64,000 nucleotides of DNA from Achromobacter anxifer (GTDB lineage: Bacteria > Pseudomonadota > Gammaproteobacteria > Burkholderiales > Burkholderiaceae_B): contig NZ_CAHLAR010000007.1 of the NCBI RefSeq assembly GCF_903652925.1, positions 124,001 to 188,000 on the forward strand. Direction: 5' to 3'. The notes under the pieces were generated by a model, which was given only the letters and a program-made list of their open reading frames with translations, was not told where the DNA came from and ran no database searches. Below are positions 18,630 through 27,390 of the stretch, one piece after another. The translations under genes were made by a program, and so were the position numbers. The stretch's first letter is position 1. Every line of letters starts with the position of its first letter.

Positions 18630-18644
18630 TATCTTCAAAAGATA
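18630..18644. promoter_or_regulatory. LysR-type box upstream of the CoA operon
   Basis: TATCTTCAAAAGATA is a perfect inverted repeat (TATCTT/AAGATA) with the T-N11-A form typical of LysR operators. It lies 70 bases upstream of the first operon start at 18560. Binding by the LysR protein encoded at 10878-11741 is an inference from location. Confidence 0.45.
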
Positions 18645-18726
18645 GTTTTTGTGCACGCCTTGCGCGCACGCGGCAAGCGTCCGCGCGCTGCCGCCATGGC
18701 GCGCGCAGGGGCCGCGGAAGATCTCG

Positions 18727-20589
18727 CTAGGACGGACGCGGCAAGCGCCGGTACAGCGTGCTGCGGTGCACGCCCAGCGCGCGCGCCGCGCGGCTGACGT
18801 TGCCGCCGTGGGCGGCCAGGGCGTCGCGGATCGCGGCGTCCGTCATGGCTTGCAGGCTTGCCGGGTCATCGCCGCCAGTTGATGGCCGGGCCGCCGCCGC
18901 GCCGCGGATGTCGGCGGGCAGCATTTCCGCGTCGACCATGCCCGAGGGCCCCGCCAGCACGTGCAAGGTGCGCAGCACCGCGACCAGTTGCCGGTAGTTG
19001 CCGGGCCAGGCGTACGCGGCCAGGATGGCTTCGATGCCGGGCGGCAGGACCGGCCCCGCGCCTTGCGCCGCCCACAGGCCGCGCAGCAGTTCGACGCGGT
19101 CCGCGCGCGTGCGCAGCGGTTCCAGCGTGACGGTGTATTCGGCGATGCGGAAGTACAGGTCCGGCCGCACCGGCGCGTCGGGTCCTTCGTGCGCCAGCGG
19201 CCGGTGGGTCGCGCACACCAGCGCGAAATCCACGGACACGGGCCGCGCCGCGCCCAGCGGCGAGACTTCGCGCGTCTGCAGCACGCGCAAGAGGCGCGAT
19301 TGCAGCATCAGCGGCATGTCGCCGATCTCGTCCAGGAACAGCACGCCGCCATGCGCCTGGCGCAGCAGGCCCTTGCTGCCCTGCCGGCGCGCGCCGGTGA
19401 AGGCGCCGTCTTCGTAGCCGAACAGTTCGGATTCGATCAGGCTTTCGGGCAGCGCCGCGCAATTCACCGCCACGAACGGCCCCGACGCGCGCTTGCTGCG
19501 CGCATGCAGCTGGCGCGCGAAAACTTCCTTGCCCACGCCGGTTTCGCCTTGCAGCAGGATGGCCACGCCCGCGTCCGACAGGTGCACGGCGCGCGCCAGC
19601 GCGCCCAGGGTCGCCGCATCGAAATTCGGCGCGACGGGGCGTGGCCCCGCCGCGGGCGGCGCCACGGGCAGGGCTGGCGCTTGCGGCGGACGTGAACGCG
19701 GCCAGCGCAGGCGCGCGTGGTACACGGCGCCCGATCGCGCCTGCACCCGGCCGGCGGCGTCGGGGCAGCGCTCGATGTCGCCATCGAATACGTCGCCATA
19801 GCGGTACACGCCCAGCGCGGTCGGCGCCAGGCCCAGGGCTTGCAGGGCGCGGCGGTTCGCGCCGATCAGCAGGTCGCCCTGGAAGGCGAGCAGGCCTTCC
19901 CCGGGCGCGCCCAGCCCGGAATGGTCCACATGCAACCGCAGCACGGCATGCTGCTCGTAGGCCTGTTCGAACAAGCGGTGCTCGATCAGGTCCACGGCGG
20001 CGCGCACCAGCTCCAGCACGTCGGGCCGCAGGTCGCGCGCCGGGCTGGACAGGTCCAGCACGCCCACCGTGCGGCCCTCGCTGTCGGTAATGGGGACGGC
20101 TGCGCAGGTCAGGATGCGGTTGGGTTCGAAATAGTGTTCCGCGCCGTGCACGGCGATGGGGCGGCCTTCCACCAGCGCGGTGCCGATGGCATTGGTACCC
20201 GCCGCCGCTTCGTCCCAGGGCGCGCCGGGCATCAGCGCCACGCGCGATGCGCGCTGCGCGAAACCGGTGTCGCCATCGGTGTCCAGCACCAGGCCCTGGG
20301 CATCGGACAGGATCACCAGGCCGCCGTTGCCGCCGGCCTCGCGCCGCAGCAGGGATATGGCGGGCTCGGACAACCGGCGCAGCGCCTCGTTGCGCTGCTG
20401 GGCCTCGCGCAATTCACCCTGGGTCATGAGTTCGGCGCGGCGCACGCCGCGCATGTCGAAGCCCAGGTCGGCGCAGCGCCGCCACGAGCGCAGGATGGGC
20501 TCGGCGACCAGGCCGCCGGGCACGGCGCCTTGCTGGTTGAACAGCAGGCGCGCTTGCGTCAGCGCGCGCTGACGGGAATGAGTGGCCAT
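18727..20589 (-). CDS. Sigma-54-dependent activator, AcoR type
   Basis: A 620-residue enhancer-binding protein. The N-terminal sensor with a GAF-like domain (about 60-200) is followed by an AAA+ domain. The AAA+ domain has Walker A GETGVGKE, the sigma-54 contact loop GAFTGAR, and Walker [14 protein letters not shown] Fis-type helix-turn-helix closes the protein ([22 protein letters not shown]). AGGAG lies upstream of the ATG. It is divergent from an aldehyde dehydrogenase with a -24/-12 promoter, so it most likely activates that gene in response to an aldehyde or acetoin-like signal. The symbol acoR fits but is not proven. Confidence 0.9.
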   Translation of the reverse strand: MATHSRQRALTQARLLFNQQGAVPGGLVAEPILRSWRRCADLGFDMRGVRRAELMTQGELREAQQRNEALRRLSEPAISLLRREAGGNGGLVILSDAQGLVLDTDGDTGFAQRASRVALMPGAPWDEAAAGTNAIGTALVEGRPIAVHGAEHYFEPNRILTCAAVPITDSEGRTVGVLDLSSPARDLRPDVLELVRAAVDLIEHRLFEQAYEQHAVLRLHVDHSGLGAPGEGLLAFQGDLLIGANRRALQALGLAPTALGVYRYGDVFDGDIERCPDAAGRVQARSGAVYHARLRWPRSRPPQAPALPVAPPAAGPRPVAPNFDAATLGALARAVHLSDAGVAILLQGETGVGKEVFARQLHARSKRASGPFVAVNCAALPESLIESELFGYEDGAFTGARRQGSKGLLRQAHGGVLFLDEIGDMPLMLQSRLLRVLQTREVSPLGAARPVSVDFALVCATHRPLAHEGPDAPVRPDLYFRIAEYTVTLEPLRTRADRVELLRGLWAAQGAGPVLPPGIEAILAAYAWPGNYRQLVAVLRTLHVLAGPSGMVDAEMLPADIRGAAAARPSTGGDDPASLQAMTDAAIRDALAAHGGNVSRAARALGVHRSTLYRRLPRPS

Positions 20590-20603
20590 GCATGTCTCCT
20601 GGG

Positions 20604-20652
20604 ACAGGCGTTCTGCGACGCCTGTTCCGCGACGATGTCGCAAAAAGCGACA
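20604..20652. promoter_or_regulatory. Inverted repeats, probable upstream activator sites
   Basis: Two inverted repeats sit about 190-230 bases upstream of the sigma-54 promoter: ACAGGCG (20604-20610) with CGCCTGT (20619-20625), and TGTCGC-AAAAA-GCGACA (20636-20652). This spacing is usual for enhancer-binding-protein sites acting by DNA looping. Confidence 0.55.
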
Positions 20653-20654
20653 GG

Positions 20655-20745
20655 GAGGGAGGCCCCACGCCGCGCCCGCTACGCGGGCTTGCCGCCACCT
20701 GGGGGAACTGGCCCGCCCAGGGGCTCGGCGGGGAACCGGCCCTCG
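20655..20745 (-). repeat. Diverged single copy of the dispersed GC-rich repeat
   Basis: Read on the minus strand, this segment matches the 82-bp tandem unit at 34747-34924 in order. A CCGCCG-GCCCC-like block is followed by CCCCCAGG, then GGCAAGC, then a GCGTAGCGGGCGCGGCGTGGGG end. Identity looks moderate by eye. It fills the gap between the activator sites and the promoter. Confidence 0.45.
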
Positions 20746-20827
20746 AAGGGCGTTTGCTGCTGATCGCCCGTTCCGGAAACCTACTTTCGCATGCAAGCCG
20801 CGGGCTGTCCAGGGAGGAAACGCGGAC

Positions 20828-20843
20828 TGGCACGCTCCTTGCT
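20828..20843 (+). promoter_or_regulatory. Sigma-54 (-24/-12) promoter of the aldehyde dehydrogenase gene
   Basis: TGGCACGCTCCTTGCT matches the sigma-54 consensus TGGCACG-N4-TTGCW at every fixed position. It lies 53 bases upstream of the aldehyde dehydrogenase ATG and next to a divergent sigma-54 activator gene. Confidence 0.92.
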
Positions 20844-20895
20844 TGATACGGAACAGGCAGCCGACTGCCGCACCCCCACAATACCGGAGACAAGC

Positions 20896-22425
20896 ATGGA
20901 CATCGCGACCCGCATCACCCCCGACTCCTACGGCACGCGCCTGGACCTGAAGACCCAGTACGACAACTTCATCGACGGCAAATGGCAGAAGCCCTCCGAC
21001 GGCGAGTACTTCGACAACGTCACGCCGGTCACGGGCCAGGTGCTGACCCGCAATGCCCGCTCCAAGGAGCGCGACATCGAGCTGGCGCTGGACGCCGCTC
21101 ACCGCGCCGCGCCCAAATGGGGAGCGACCCCGGCCGCGCAACGCGCCCGCATGCTGATGCAGATCGCCGACGTGATGGAGGCCAACCTGGAGCGCCTGGC
21201 CACGGCCGAGACCTGGGACAACGGCAAGCCCATCCGCGAAGCCCGCGCCGCCGACATTCCGCTGGCGATCGACCACTTCCGCTACTTCGCCTCTTGCATC
21301 CGCAGCCAGGAAGGCAGCCTGTCCGAGATAGACCACGACACGGTGGCGTATCACTTCAATGAGCCGCTAGGCGTGGTGGGCCAGATCATTCCCTGGAACT
21401 TCCCCATCCTGATGGCCGCGTGGAAGCTGGCGCCGGCCCTGGCCGCGGGCAACTGCGTGGTGCTCAAGCCCGCCGAACAGACGCCGCTGGGCATCCTGCT
21501 GCTGATGGAACTGATCGCCGACATCCTGCCCCCGGGTGTCGTCAACGTGGTCACGGGCTTCGGCCTGGAAGCCGGCAAGCCGCTGGCCTCGAACAAGCGC
21601 ATCGCCAAGATCGCCTTCACCGGCGAGACCACCACCGGCCGCCTCATCATGCAGTACGCCTCGCAGAACATCATTCCGGTCACGCTGGAGCTGGGCGGCA
21701 AGTCGCCCAACATCTTCTTTGCCGACGTGGCCGCGCAGGACGATGACTTCCTCGACAAGGCGATCGAAGGCTTCGTCATGTTCGCGCTGAACCAGGGCGA
21801 GGTCTGCACCTGCCCCAGCCGCGCGCTGATCCAGGAATCCTTCTATGACAAGTTCATGGAACGCGCCCTGAAGCGCGTGGCCGAGATCAAGCAGGGCAAT
21901 CCGCTGGACGCTGACACCATGCTGGGCGCGCAGGCCTCCACCGAACAGCTGGAGAAGATCCTGTCGTACCTGGACATCGGCAAGCAGGAAGGTGCCGACG
22001 TGCTGGCCGGCGGCTCGCGTGCGCAGATGCAGGGCGCACTGGAAGGCGGCTATTACGTGCAGCCCACGGTGTTCAAGGGCCACAACAAGATGCGCGTGTT
22101 CCAGGAAGAGATCTTCGGCCCGGTGGTGGCCGTGACCACCTTCAAGGACGCCGACGATGCGCTGGCCCTGGCCAACGACACGCTCTACGGCCTGGGCGCG
22201 GGCGTTTGGTCGCGCGACGCCAACACCTGCTATCGCATGGGACGCGCGATCAAAGCCGGCCGCGTGTGGACCAACTGTTATCACGCCTACCCCGCGCATG
22301 CGGCGTTCGGCGGCTACAAGCAATCCGGCATCGGACGCGAGAACCACAAGATGATGCTCAACCACTACCAGCAGACCAAGAACCTGCTGGTGAGCTACTC
22401 GCCGAAGAAGCTGGGTTTCTTCTAA
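20896..22425 (+). CDS. NAD-dependent aldehyde dehydrogenase (AldB/ExaC/AcoD-like)
   Basis: A 509-residue cytoplasmic dehydrogenase that should oxidise acetaldehyde or a short aldehyde to the acid. The cofactor region [19 protein letters not shown], general base [12 protein letters not shown] and nucleophile cysteine [11 protein letters not shown] are intact. The ATG has CCGGAGACA upstream. A sigma-54 promoter, an AcoR-type activator and a following DUF779 gene match the exaC/acoD neighbourhood in other proteobacteria. Confidence 0.92.
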   Translation: MDIATRITPDSYGTRLDLKTQYDNFIDGKWQKPSDGEYFDNVTPVTGQVLTRNARSKERDIELALDAAHRAAPKWGATPAAQRARMLMQIADVMEANLERLATAETWDNGKPIREARAADIPLAIDHFRYFASCIRSQEGSLSEIDHDTVAYHFNEPLGVVGQIIPWNFPILMAAWKLAPALAAGNCVVLKPAEQTPLGILLLMELIADILPPGVVNVVTGFGLEAGKPLASNKRIAKIAFTGETTTGRLIMQYASQNIIPVTLELGGKSPNIFFADVAAQDDDFLDKAIEGFVMFALNQGEVCTCPSRALIQESFYDKFMERALKRVAEIKQGNPLDADTMLGAQASTEQLEKILSYLDIGKQEGADVLAGGSRAQMQGALEGGYYVQPTVFKGHNKMRVFQEEIFGPVVAVTTFKDADDALALANDTLYGLGAGVWSRDANTCYRMGRAIKAGRVWTNCYHAYPAHAAFGGYKQSGIGRENHKMMLNHYQQTKNLLVSYSPKKLGFF

Positions 22426-22489
22426 GCCGGTTGCGGCCAGGCGCCGGGCTGCCAGACAGTGGGCCCGGCGCGCCTCAAAGGAGCCTGAC

Positions 22490-22867
22490 ATGGCAGAGCA
22501 AACGCCGCGCGTGGTCGCCACCGACGAGGCGCGCAGCCTGATCGAGACCCTGCGGGCCAAGCACGGCCCGTTGATGTTCCACCAGTCCGGCGGCTGCTGC
22601 GACGGCAGTTCGCCCATGTGCTATGCGCAGGGCGAATTCATGGTGGGCGGTTCGGACGTGCTGCTGGGCGAACTGGAAGGCTGCCCGTTCTACATGGGCG
22701 AGGACCAGTTCGCGTATTGGGAGCACACCCAGCTCATCATCGACGCTGTGCCCGGCCGGGGCGGCGCGTTTTCGCTGGACAGCGCGGAAGGCAAGCGCTT
22801 CCTGCTGCGCTCGCGGCTGTATTCGGATGAGGAATGGGCGCGGGTGGCGCCCGTCAGCAAGGGCTAG
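22490..22867 (+). CDS. DUF779 family protein
   Basis: A 125-residue protein with the DUF779 signature LMFHQSGGCCDGSSPMCY, a cysteine-rich segment, and DVLLGELEGCPFYMG. DUF779 genes usually follow aldehyde dehydrogenases of this type. Function unknown; the conserved cysteines suggest metal binding or redox protection. AAAGGAGCC precedes the ATG, and the 64-base gap suggests co-transcription with the dehydrogenase. Confidence 0.85.
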   Translation: MAEQTPRVVATDEARSLIETLRAKHGPLMFHQSGGCCDGSSPMCYAQGEFMVGGSDVLLGELEGCPFYMGEDQFAYWEHTQLIIDAVPGRGGAFSLDSAEGKRFLLRSRLYSDEEWARVAPVSKG

Positions 22868-22898
22868 CCTGCCCCCTTGCCGCAGTTCGCGCGGGGCC

Positions 22899-23066
22899 CT
22901 AGCGGCCCTGCGCGCCGCCTTGCGGGCTGCCTTTGTCGTGCACATCGGGCCGTCCGATCTGCTGCCACTGGAACGACACGCGGCGGATGCGCGCGGCCCG
23001 GAATTGCGTGAACGAACGGCCGCCCGGCATGGGCGCGCCGCGATAGGAACTGCTGGCGTTTTTCAT
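22899..23066 (-). CDS. Small hypothetical protein
   Basis: A possible 55-residue basic protein (MKNASSSYRGAPMPGGR..., ending QGGAQGR) in the gap between the DUF779 gene and the isomerase. No recognised domain and no clear ribosome site. It could be a spurious frame. Confidence 0.3.
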   Translation of the reverse strand: MKNASSSYRGAPMPGGRSFTQFRAARIRRVSFQWQQIGRPDVHDKGSPQGGAQGR

Positions 23067-23109
23067 TGCTGAAGTAGCGTTGACGAAAAAACTTGCGTAG
23101 CGGGCGCGC

Positions 23110-23760
23110 TCAGGCGCGCGCGGCCGAATTCCAGGCGCTGGCGGGCGCCGCGCGGCGGGTCCATTCCAGCGCATCTTCCAGGCGGTCGTTGCCCCAGAAC
23201 ATTTCGCCGTCCACAAAGAAGGTGGGCGCGCCGAACACGCCCAGGTTGCGCGCGCGGTCCACCTGGCGGCGCAGCGCCTCCTTGGCGGCCTCGGACTTGC
23301 CGCGGGCGATCAGGGCATCAGCGTCCTGCCCCAGGTCCGTCAACAGCTCATGCACGACGTCCTCGGACTGGATGTCCAGGTCATGCTGAAAGTTGGCGCG
23401 GAACACCGCCACGCAGAAATCGCGGCCCCAGGGCTGGTCCTGGCCCAGCAGCGCGATGCGCGCGGGCAGCACGCTCATGCGCGGAAACAGGCGCGGCCGG
23501 TTGTAGACCACGCCGTACTTGTCGGCCAGGCGGGCGATGTCGCGCATCATGTAGGCGCCCTTGCCCGGGAACAGCCGGAACGGCGTGTCGTTCCAGCCCT
23601 GGGCCTGGAAGATCGGGCCCAGCAGGAAGGGACGCAGATCGACCCGTACCGCGGCCTCTTGCGCCAGGGCGTCGATGCGCTCGATCGCCAGATAGCTGTA
23701 GGGGCTGGCGAAGTCGAACCACATCTCGATGCGGGGCGTGGCGGGCAGTGGCGCAGTCAT
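23110..23760 (-). CDS. 2-hydroxychromene-2-carboxylate isomerase family protein
   Basis: A 216-residue DsbA-fold protein of the HCCA isomerase / kappa-class GST group. It has the N-terminal WFDFASPYSYLAIERIDAL motif with the serine that replaces the DsbA cysteines. The C-terminal LGVFGAPTFFVDGEMFWGNDRL is the cis-proline loop. The family isomerises hydroxychromene carboxylates in naphthalene catabolism or uses glutathione in related reactions. The ATG overlaps the preceding DUF2917 stop by one base. No other aromatic catabolic genes are near, so the substrate is unclear. Confidence 0.85.
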   Translation of the reverse strand: MTAPLPATPRIEMWFDFASPYSYLAIERIDALAQEAAVRVDLRPFLLGPIFQAQGWNDTPFRLFPGKGAYMMRDIARLADKYGVVYNRPRLFPRMSVLPARIALLGQDQPWGRDFCVAVFRANFQHDLDIQSEDVVHELLTDLGQDADALIARGKSEAAKEALRRQVDRARNLGVFGAPTFFVDGEMFWGNDRLEDALEWTRRAAPASAWNSAARA

Positions 23761-24020
23761 CACAAGGGCTCCGGGGCGGGCTGCTGGGAAATTAGCGCGA
23801 CCTGCGCATCCGGCAGGCCGCTGAGAACGACATCGCGATCGCTGCCGACGGTGATGGATTCACCGGCTTGAAGCACGCTGTCATCGAAGCGCCGGTATTC
23901 GGACATCCACAAGGTGCCGGCGTGACACACGATGCGGATACCGGAAGCGCGCTTGAGCAGCATGGTCGAGCCGCCGGCCAGACGGAATGACATTCCCGCA
24001 GTGCAACAAACCTGGATCAT
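23760..24020 (-). CDS. DUF2917 family protein
   Basis: An 86-residue small beta-rich protein with the DUF2917 pattern (LLKRASGIRIVCHAGTLWMSE...VLQAGESITV...VVLSGLPDAQVALI). The start at 24020 is preferred because AGGGG lies seven bases upstream; the longer frame is not conserved-looking. It is divergent from a GcvA-like LysR gene, a pairing seen for other members of this family. Function unknown. Confidence 0.75.
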   Translation of the reverse strand: MIQVCCTAGMSFRLAGGSTMLLKRASGIRIVCHAGTLWMSEYRRFDDSVLQAGESITVGSDRDVVLSGLPDAQVALISQQPAPEPL

Positions 24021-24163
24021 GGCGTACCCCTGGCCGCGGCGGCGGCGATCGCGGCGGATTGCGGGGGGTTCATCCCCCTCACCCGTCGTCTGAGTGCTAT
24101 TTGACGCCCGGGGGGTACTATTGCTCAAGCGACATTTCCGTCCGATACGCATGAGTTTTACGA

Positions 24164-25081
24164 ATGCCATACCCGCTGGCCAAACTCCCGCCGCTTGATC
24201 TGGTCCGAGGCTTCGTGGCCGTGGGCCGCCGCATGAGCATCACCCTGGCCGCGCAGGATCTGCATGTGACCCAGTCGGCCGTGAGCCGCCAGATCCGGGC
24301 GCTGGAGGCCCACCTGGGTGTGCCGCTGCTGGTGCGCGGGTTCCGCAGCGTGTCGTTCACCTCGGAAGGCGCGCAGCTGTTCCGCATGGCCGACGTCTGG
24401 CTGAGCCAGCTGGGCGACCTGACCGAGCAACTGCGCGCGCCCGAGAGACGCACGCCGGTCACCGTGACCACGACCATCGGCGTGGCCTCGCTGTGGCTGC
24501 TGCCGCGGCTGGGCGACTTCCAGGCGGCGCATCCGCATATCGACGTGCGGGTGGCGGCCGACAACCGGCTGATCGACATCGACCGCGAAAGCGTGGACAT
24601 CGCCATCCGCTACAGCATGCGCGACGGCGTGCCGGATGGCGCCGTCTGGCTATTCGGGGAAGCGGTGGTGCCCGTGGCCCACCCCTCGCTCAAGGCCCGC
24701 TCGCTGGACCCCGGCGAACTACAGCGCCACGTGCTGCTGGAGTTCGACGACCCGACCCGACCCTGGCTGCAATGGTCGGAATGGCTGAACGCGCGCGGGC
24801 TGGGCCGGGTGCCCGTCAAAGGCATGCTGCGCTTCAACCAATACGACCAGATCGTGCACGCGGCGCTGGCCGGCCACGGCATCGCACTGGGCCGGCTGGC
24901 GCTGATTGCGCCGATGCTGGCGGACAAGCGCCTGGAAGCCGTCGGCGGCCAGGCCGCCAGCGCCACGGAACACGCCTATTGGCTGGTGCGCAACGCGCGC
25001 CGGGGCACGCCGGACGCCGAAGTCGTCACGCGCTGGCTGATGGAACAGGCAGAGGCCACGGCGCGCGACCTGACAGGCTAG
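24164..25081 (+). CDS. GcvA-like LysR-family transcriptional regulator
   Basis: A 305-residue regulator. The helix-turn-helix is MSITLAAQDLHVTQSAVSRQIRALEAHLGVPLLVRG, followed by an effector domain with the GcvA-branch phrases LPRLGDFQAAHPHIDVRVA and VDIAIRY. It is transcribed away from the DUF2917-isomerase unit, which is its probable target. Confidence 0.88.
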   Translation: MPYPLAKLPPLDLVRGFVAVGRRMSITLAAQDLHVTQSAVSRQIRALEAHLGVPLLVRGFRSVSFTSEGAQLFRMADVWLSQLGDLTEQLRAPERRTPVTVTTTIGVASLWLLPRLGDFQAAHPHIDVRVAADNRLIDIDRESVDIAIRYSMRDGVPDGAVWLFGEAVVPVAHPSLKARSLDPGELQRHVLLEFDDPTRPWLQWSEWLNARGLGRVPVKGMLRFNQYDQIVHAALAGHGIALGRLALIAPMLADKRLEAVGGQAASATEHAYWLVRNARRGTPDAEVVTRWLMEQAEATARDLTG

Positions 25082-25237
25082 GCTCGGACGCCCAAGGAGC
25101 GCGACATACGCGCGATATACAAATCTTTATATGTTGAGAGGGCTATTCCTGTAAATTGCGGCCTGCGCTTGGAACGGCGGCTGGCCGCTGCATTCCCGTC
25201 TCAGCCCTTCGACTCCGCCCATGACCCTGTTCCCCAG

Positions 25238-27304
25238 ATGTTGATGAAGCGTTTCCGTTCCGTGCCGGCGTGGCAAGACTGGCTCATCAACTTCCAACGC
25301 TCCTTCGTGCTGCTGCTGGCCCCCTGGCTGGTCTGCGTCCTGGCGCAGAGCGCCGGGCGGGGCTATCTGCTGCTGCAATACGCGGCGCCGGGCACCTATG
25401 CCGCGCTGCCGCAGGACGTGCGCCGCACCCTGACCACGGGCCTGCTGTTCGACATCAAGGTCGCCAGCATCGCGTTCTCGGCGCTCCTGCTGCTGTCGAT
25501 GGCGATGGCCGCCAAACCCCGCCTGCAACAGCGCTGGCAGCGCTGCATGCCAGGCGTGGGCGCGACCATGGCGCTACTCTTCGCCGCCGTCACGGTCATC
25601 AGCGTCTTCTACTTCGCCACCTTCTCGCGCTCGATCGACATCTTCGTGTTCGGCCTGGTCGACGACGACACCCACGCCATCCTGATGACCCTGTGGCACG
25701 GCTACCCGCTGGCGCGGGCAGGCTTGCTGCTGGCGGCGGTATTGGCGGGCACCTGGTGGCTCGGCCGCCGCTGGCGCGCCTGGGTGCAGCGCATCCAGTT
25801 CAAGCGCCTCGCCCCCGGCCGCGGCCTGATCCGCTTGCTGCTGATCATCGGCATCACCGTGGTGGCCTGCAGAGGCTCGCTGGGCAAGTTCCCGCTCAAC
25901 AAGGACGACACCAGCATCTCGTCGCTGCGCCTGCTGAACGACATCTCGTCCAACGGCGTCTCGGCCTTTTCCTGGGCTCTGTCGGACCGCGGCAACGACA
26001 AACGCTTCGAACCCGTCACCACCCGCGAGGGACGCCTGCTCTACGAGCGCTTCCTGGGCTGGCCGGACAATGGCCTGCGGCCCTTCATGGCGGCTACCGG
26101 CCCCAATCCGGCGGCTGCGGCGCAGCCGCCCAACGTGGTGCTGCAGATCATGGAGAGCATGGGCGCGCACCTGAACGCCTATGACCGCCCAGGCCGCGAC
26201 CTGCTCGGCGCGCTGCGCCCGCATTGGCGCGATGACTGGGTGTTCGAGCGTTTCGTGGCGGAGGGCAACGGCACCATAGATTCACTCAGCCGCCTGCTGG
26301 TGCGCAGCCCCATCTCGGCCATCGGCCAGTCATCGGCGCTGGACACGCCGTTCGTCAGCAATGCCTTCACGCCGTTCCTGAAACGCGGCTACCGGGTCCT
26401 CTTCGTCACCTCCGGCGCGGCCACCTGGCGCAACCTCGGCGTCTTCGCCACCCAGCTGGGCGCGCACGAGTTCGTGGACCAGCAGACCCTGAGAACGCGC
26501 TATCCGCAGGCGCAGGCCGGCACCTGGGGCGTGCCCGACGAGTACATGTTCCGGTACATCGAGGAGCGGCTGGCGCAGAGTCTCCAGGACGGCCAACCCC
26601 TGTTCATCATCGCCCTGTCCACCACCCACCATCCGCCATTCATCGTGCCGGAGGGTTCGCCGCAGGGCGGCCTGCCCATGGACGACCTGACCGGTCTGTC
26701 CTACTTCAAGGCCTGGGACGTGCTGGCGCCCGCGCTCGACACGCTGCGCTACGCCAATGACCAGCTGGGTCGCTTCCTGACCCGGGTGAAGGCAGCGCCC
26801 AGCGCCGCCCGGACCATCGTCGCGGTAACGGGCGACCACAACATCCTGGGCATCGATTACCAGAATCCCAAGGACGCGGCATTGGCCCACGCGGTGCCGT
26901 TCTACCTGTACGTCCCGCCGGCCTATCGCTCGCAGGCGCGCTACGATCCGGCGCGCGTGGGCAGCCACAAGGACATCCTGCCCACCCTGTACAACCTGAG
27001 CCTGCCGGAAACGCCCTACTTCCGCACCGGCTGCGACCTGCTGGCCGCGCAGCCCGAGCGGCGCTGGTGCTTCGGCTTCAACCACAAGCACGTCATGCTG
27101 ACGGACGAAGGGGTGTTCCGGCCAAACAAGCCCGGCCGCATCCTGCCCTGGGCGGACGCCTCGGGCCTGGCGCTGGCCGACGAGCAGGACGCCACGGCCG
27201 AGCAATGGGCAGAGCAGGTGCGGATGAACGCCTATCCGCACCTGCTCCAGTGGCAGATCAACTACCAGGTGCAGGAACTGGATCGTTCCCGCGACAAGCG
27301 CTAG
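25238..27304 (+). CDS. LTA-synthase/MdoB-like membrane sulfatase-fold transferase
   Basis: A 688-residue inner-membrane protein. Five N-terminal hydrophobic segments (about residues 15-240) are followed by an alkaline-phosphatase-fold domain facing the periplasm. The expected metal and nucleophile motifs are visible: VVLQIMESMG, EGNGTIDSLSRLL (candidate catalytic Thr), STTHHPPF and VTGDHN. Relatives transfer phosphoglycerol or phosphoethanolamine to glycans or lipid A. In a Gram-negative the target is probably osmoregulated periplasmic glucan or an envelope glycan. The start is uncertain; a TTG 69 bases upstream would add residues unlike the family. Confidence 0.82.
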   Translation: MLMKRFRSVPAWQDWLINFQRSFVLLLAPWLVCVLAQSAGRGYLLLQYAAPGTYAALPQDVRRTLTTGLLFDIKVASIAFSALLLLSMAMAAKPRLQQRWQRCMPGVGATMALLFAAVTVISVFYFATFSRSIDIFVFGLVDDDTHAILMTLWHGYPLARAGLLLAAVLAGTWWLGRRWRAWVQRIQFKRLAPGRGLIRLLLIIGITVVACRGSLGKFPLNKDDTSISSLRLLNDISSNGVSAFSWALSDRGNDKRFEPVTTREGRLLYERFLGWPDNGLRPFMAATGPNPAAAAQPPNVVLQIMESMGAHLNAYDRPGRDLLGALRPHWRDDWVFERFVAEGNGTIDSLSRLLVRSPISAIGQSSALDTPFVSNAFTPFLKRGYRVLFVTSGAATWRNLGVFATQLGAHEFVDQQTLRTRYPQAQAGTWGVPDEYMFRYIEERLAQSLQDGQPLFIIALSTTHHPPFIVPEGSPQGGLPMDDLTGLSYFKAWDVLAPALDTLRYANDQLGRFLTRVKAAPSAARTIVAVTGDHNILGIDYQNPKDAALAHAVPFYLYVPPAYRSQARYDPARVGSHKDILPTLYNLSLPETPYFRTGCDLLAAQPERRWCFGFNHKHVMLTDEGVFRPNKPGRILPWADASGLALADEQDATAEQWAEQVRMNAYPHLLQWQINYQVQELDRSRDKR

Positions 27305-27390
27305 GGCCTGTTTGCGTCGCAAGGCGCCTGGCGCGGGCCTCGGCGCGGCCGGCGCCGGAAGACGCCGCTACGCCTGCCCGCGCAAGCGGC

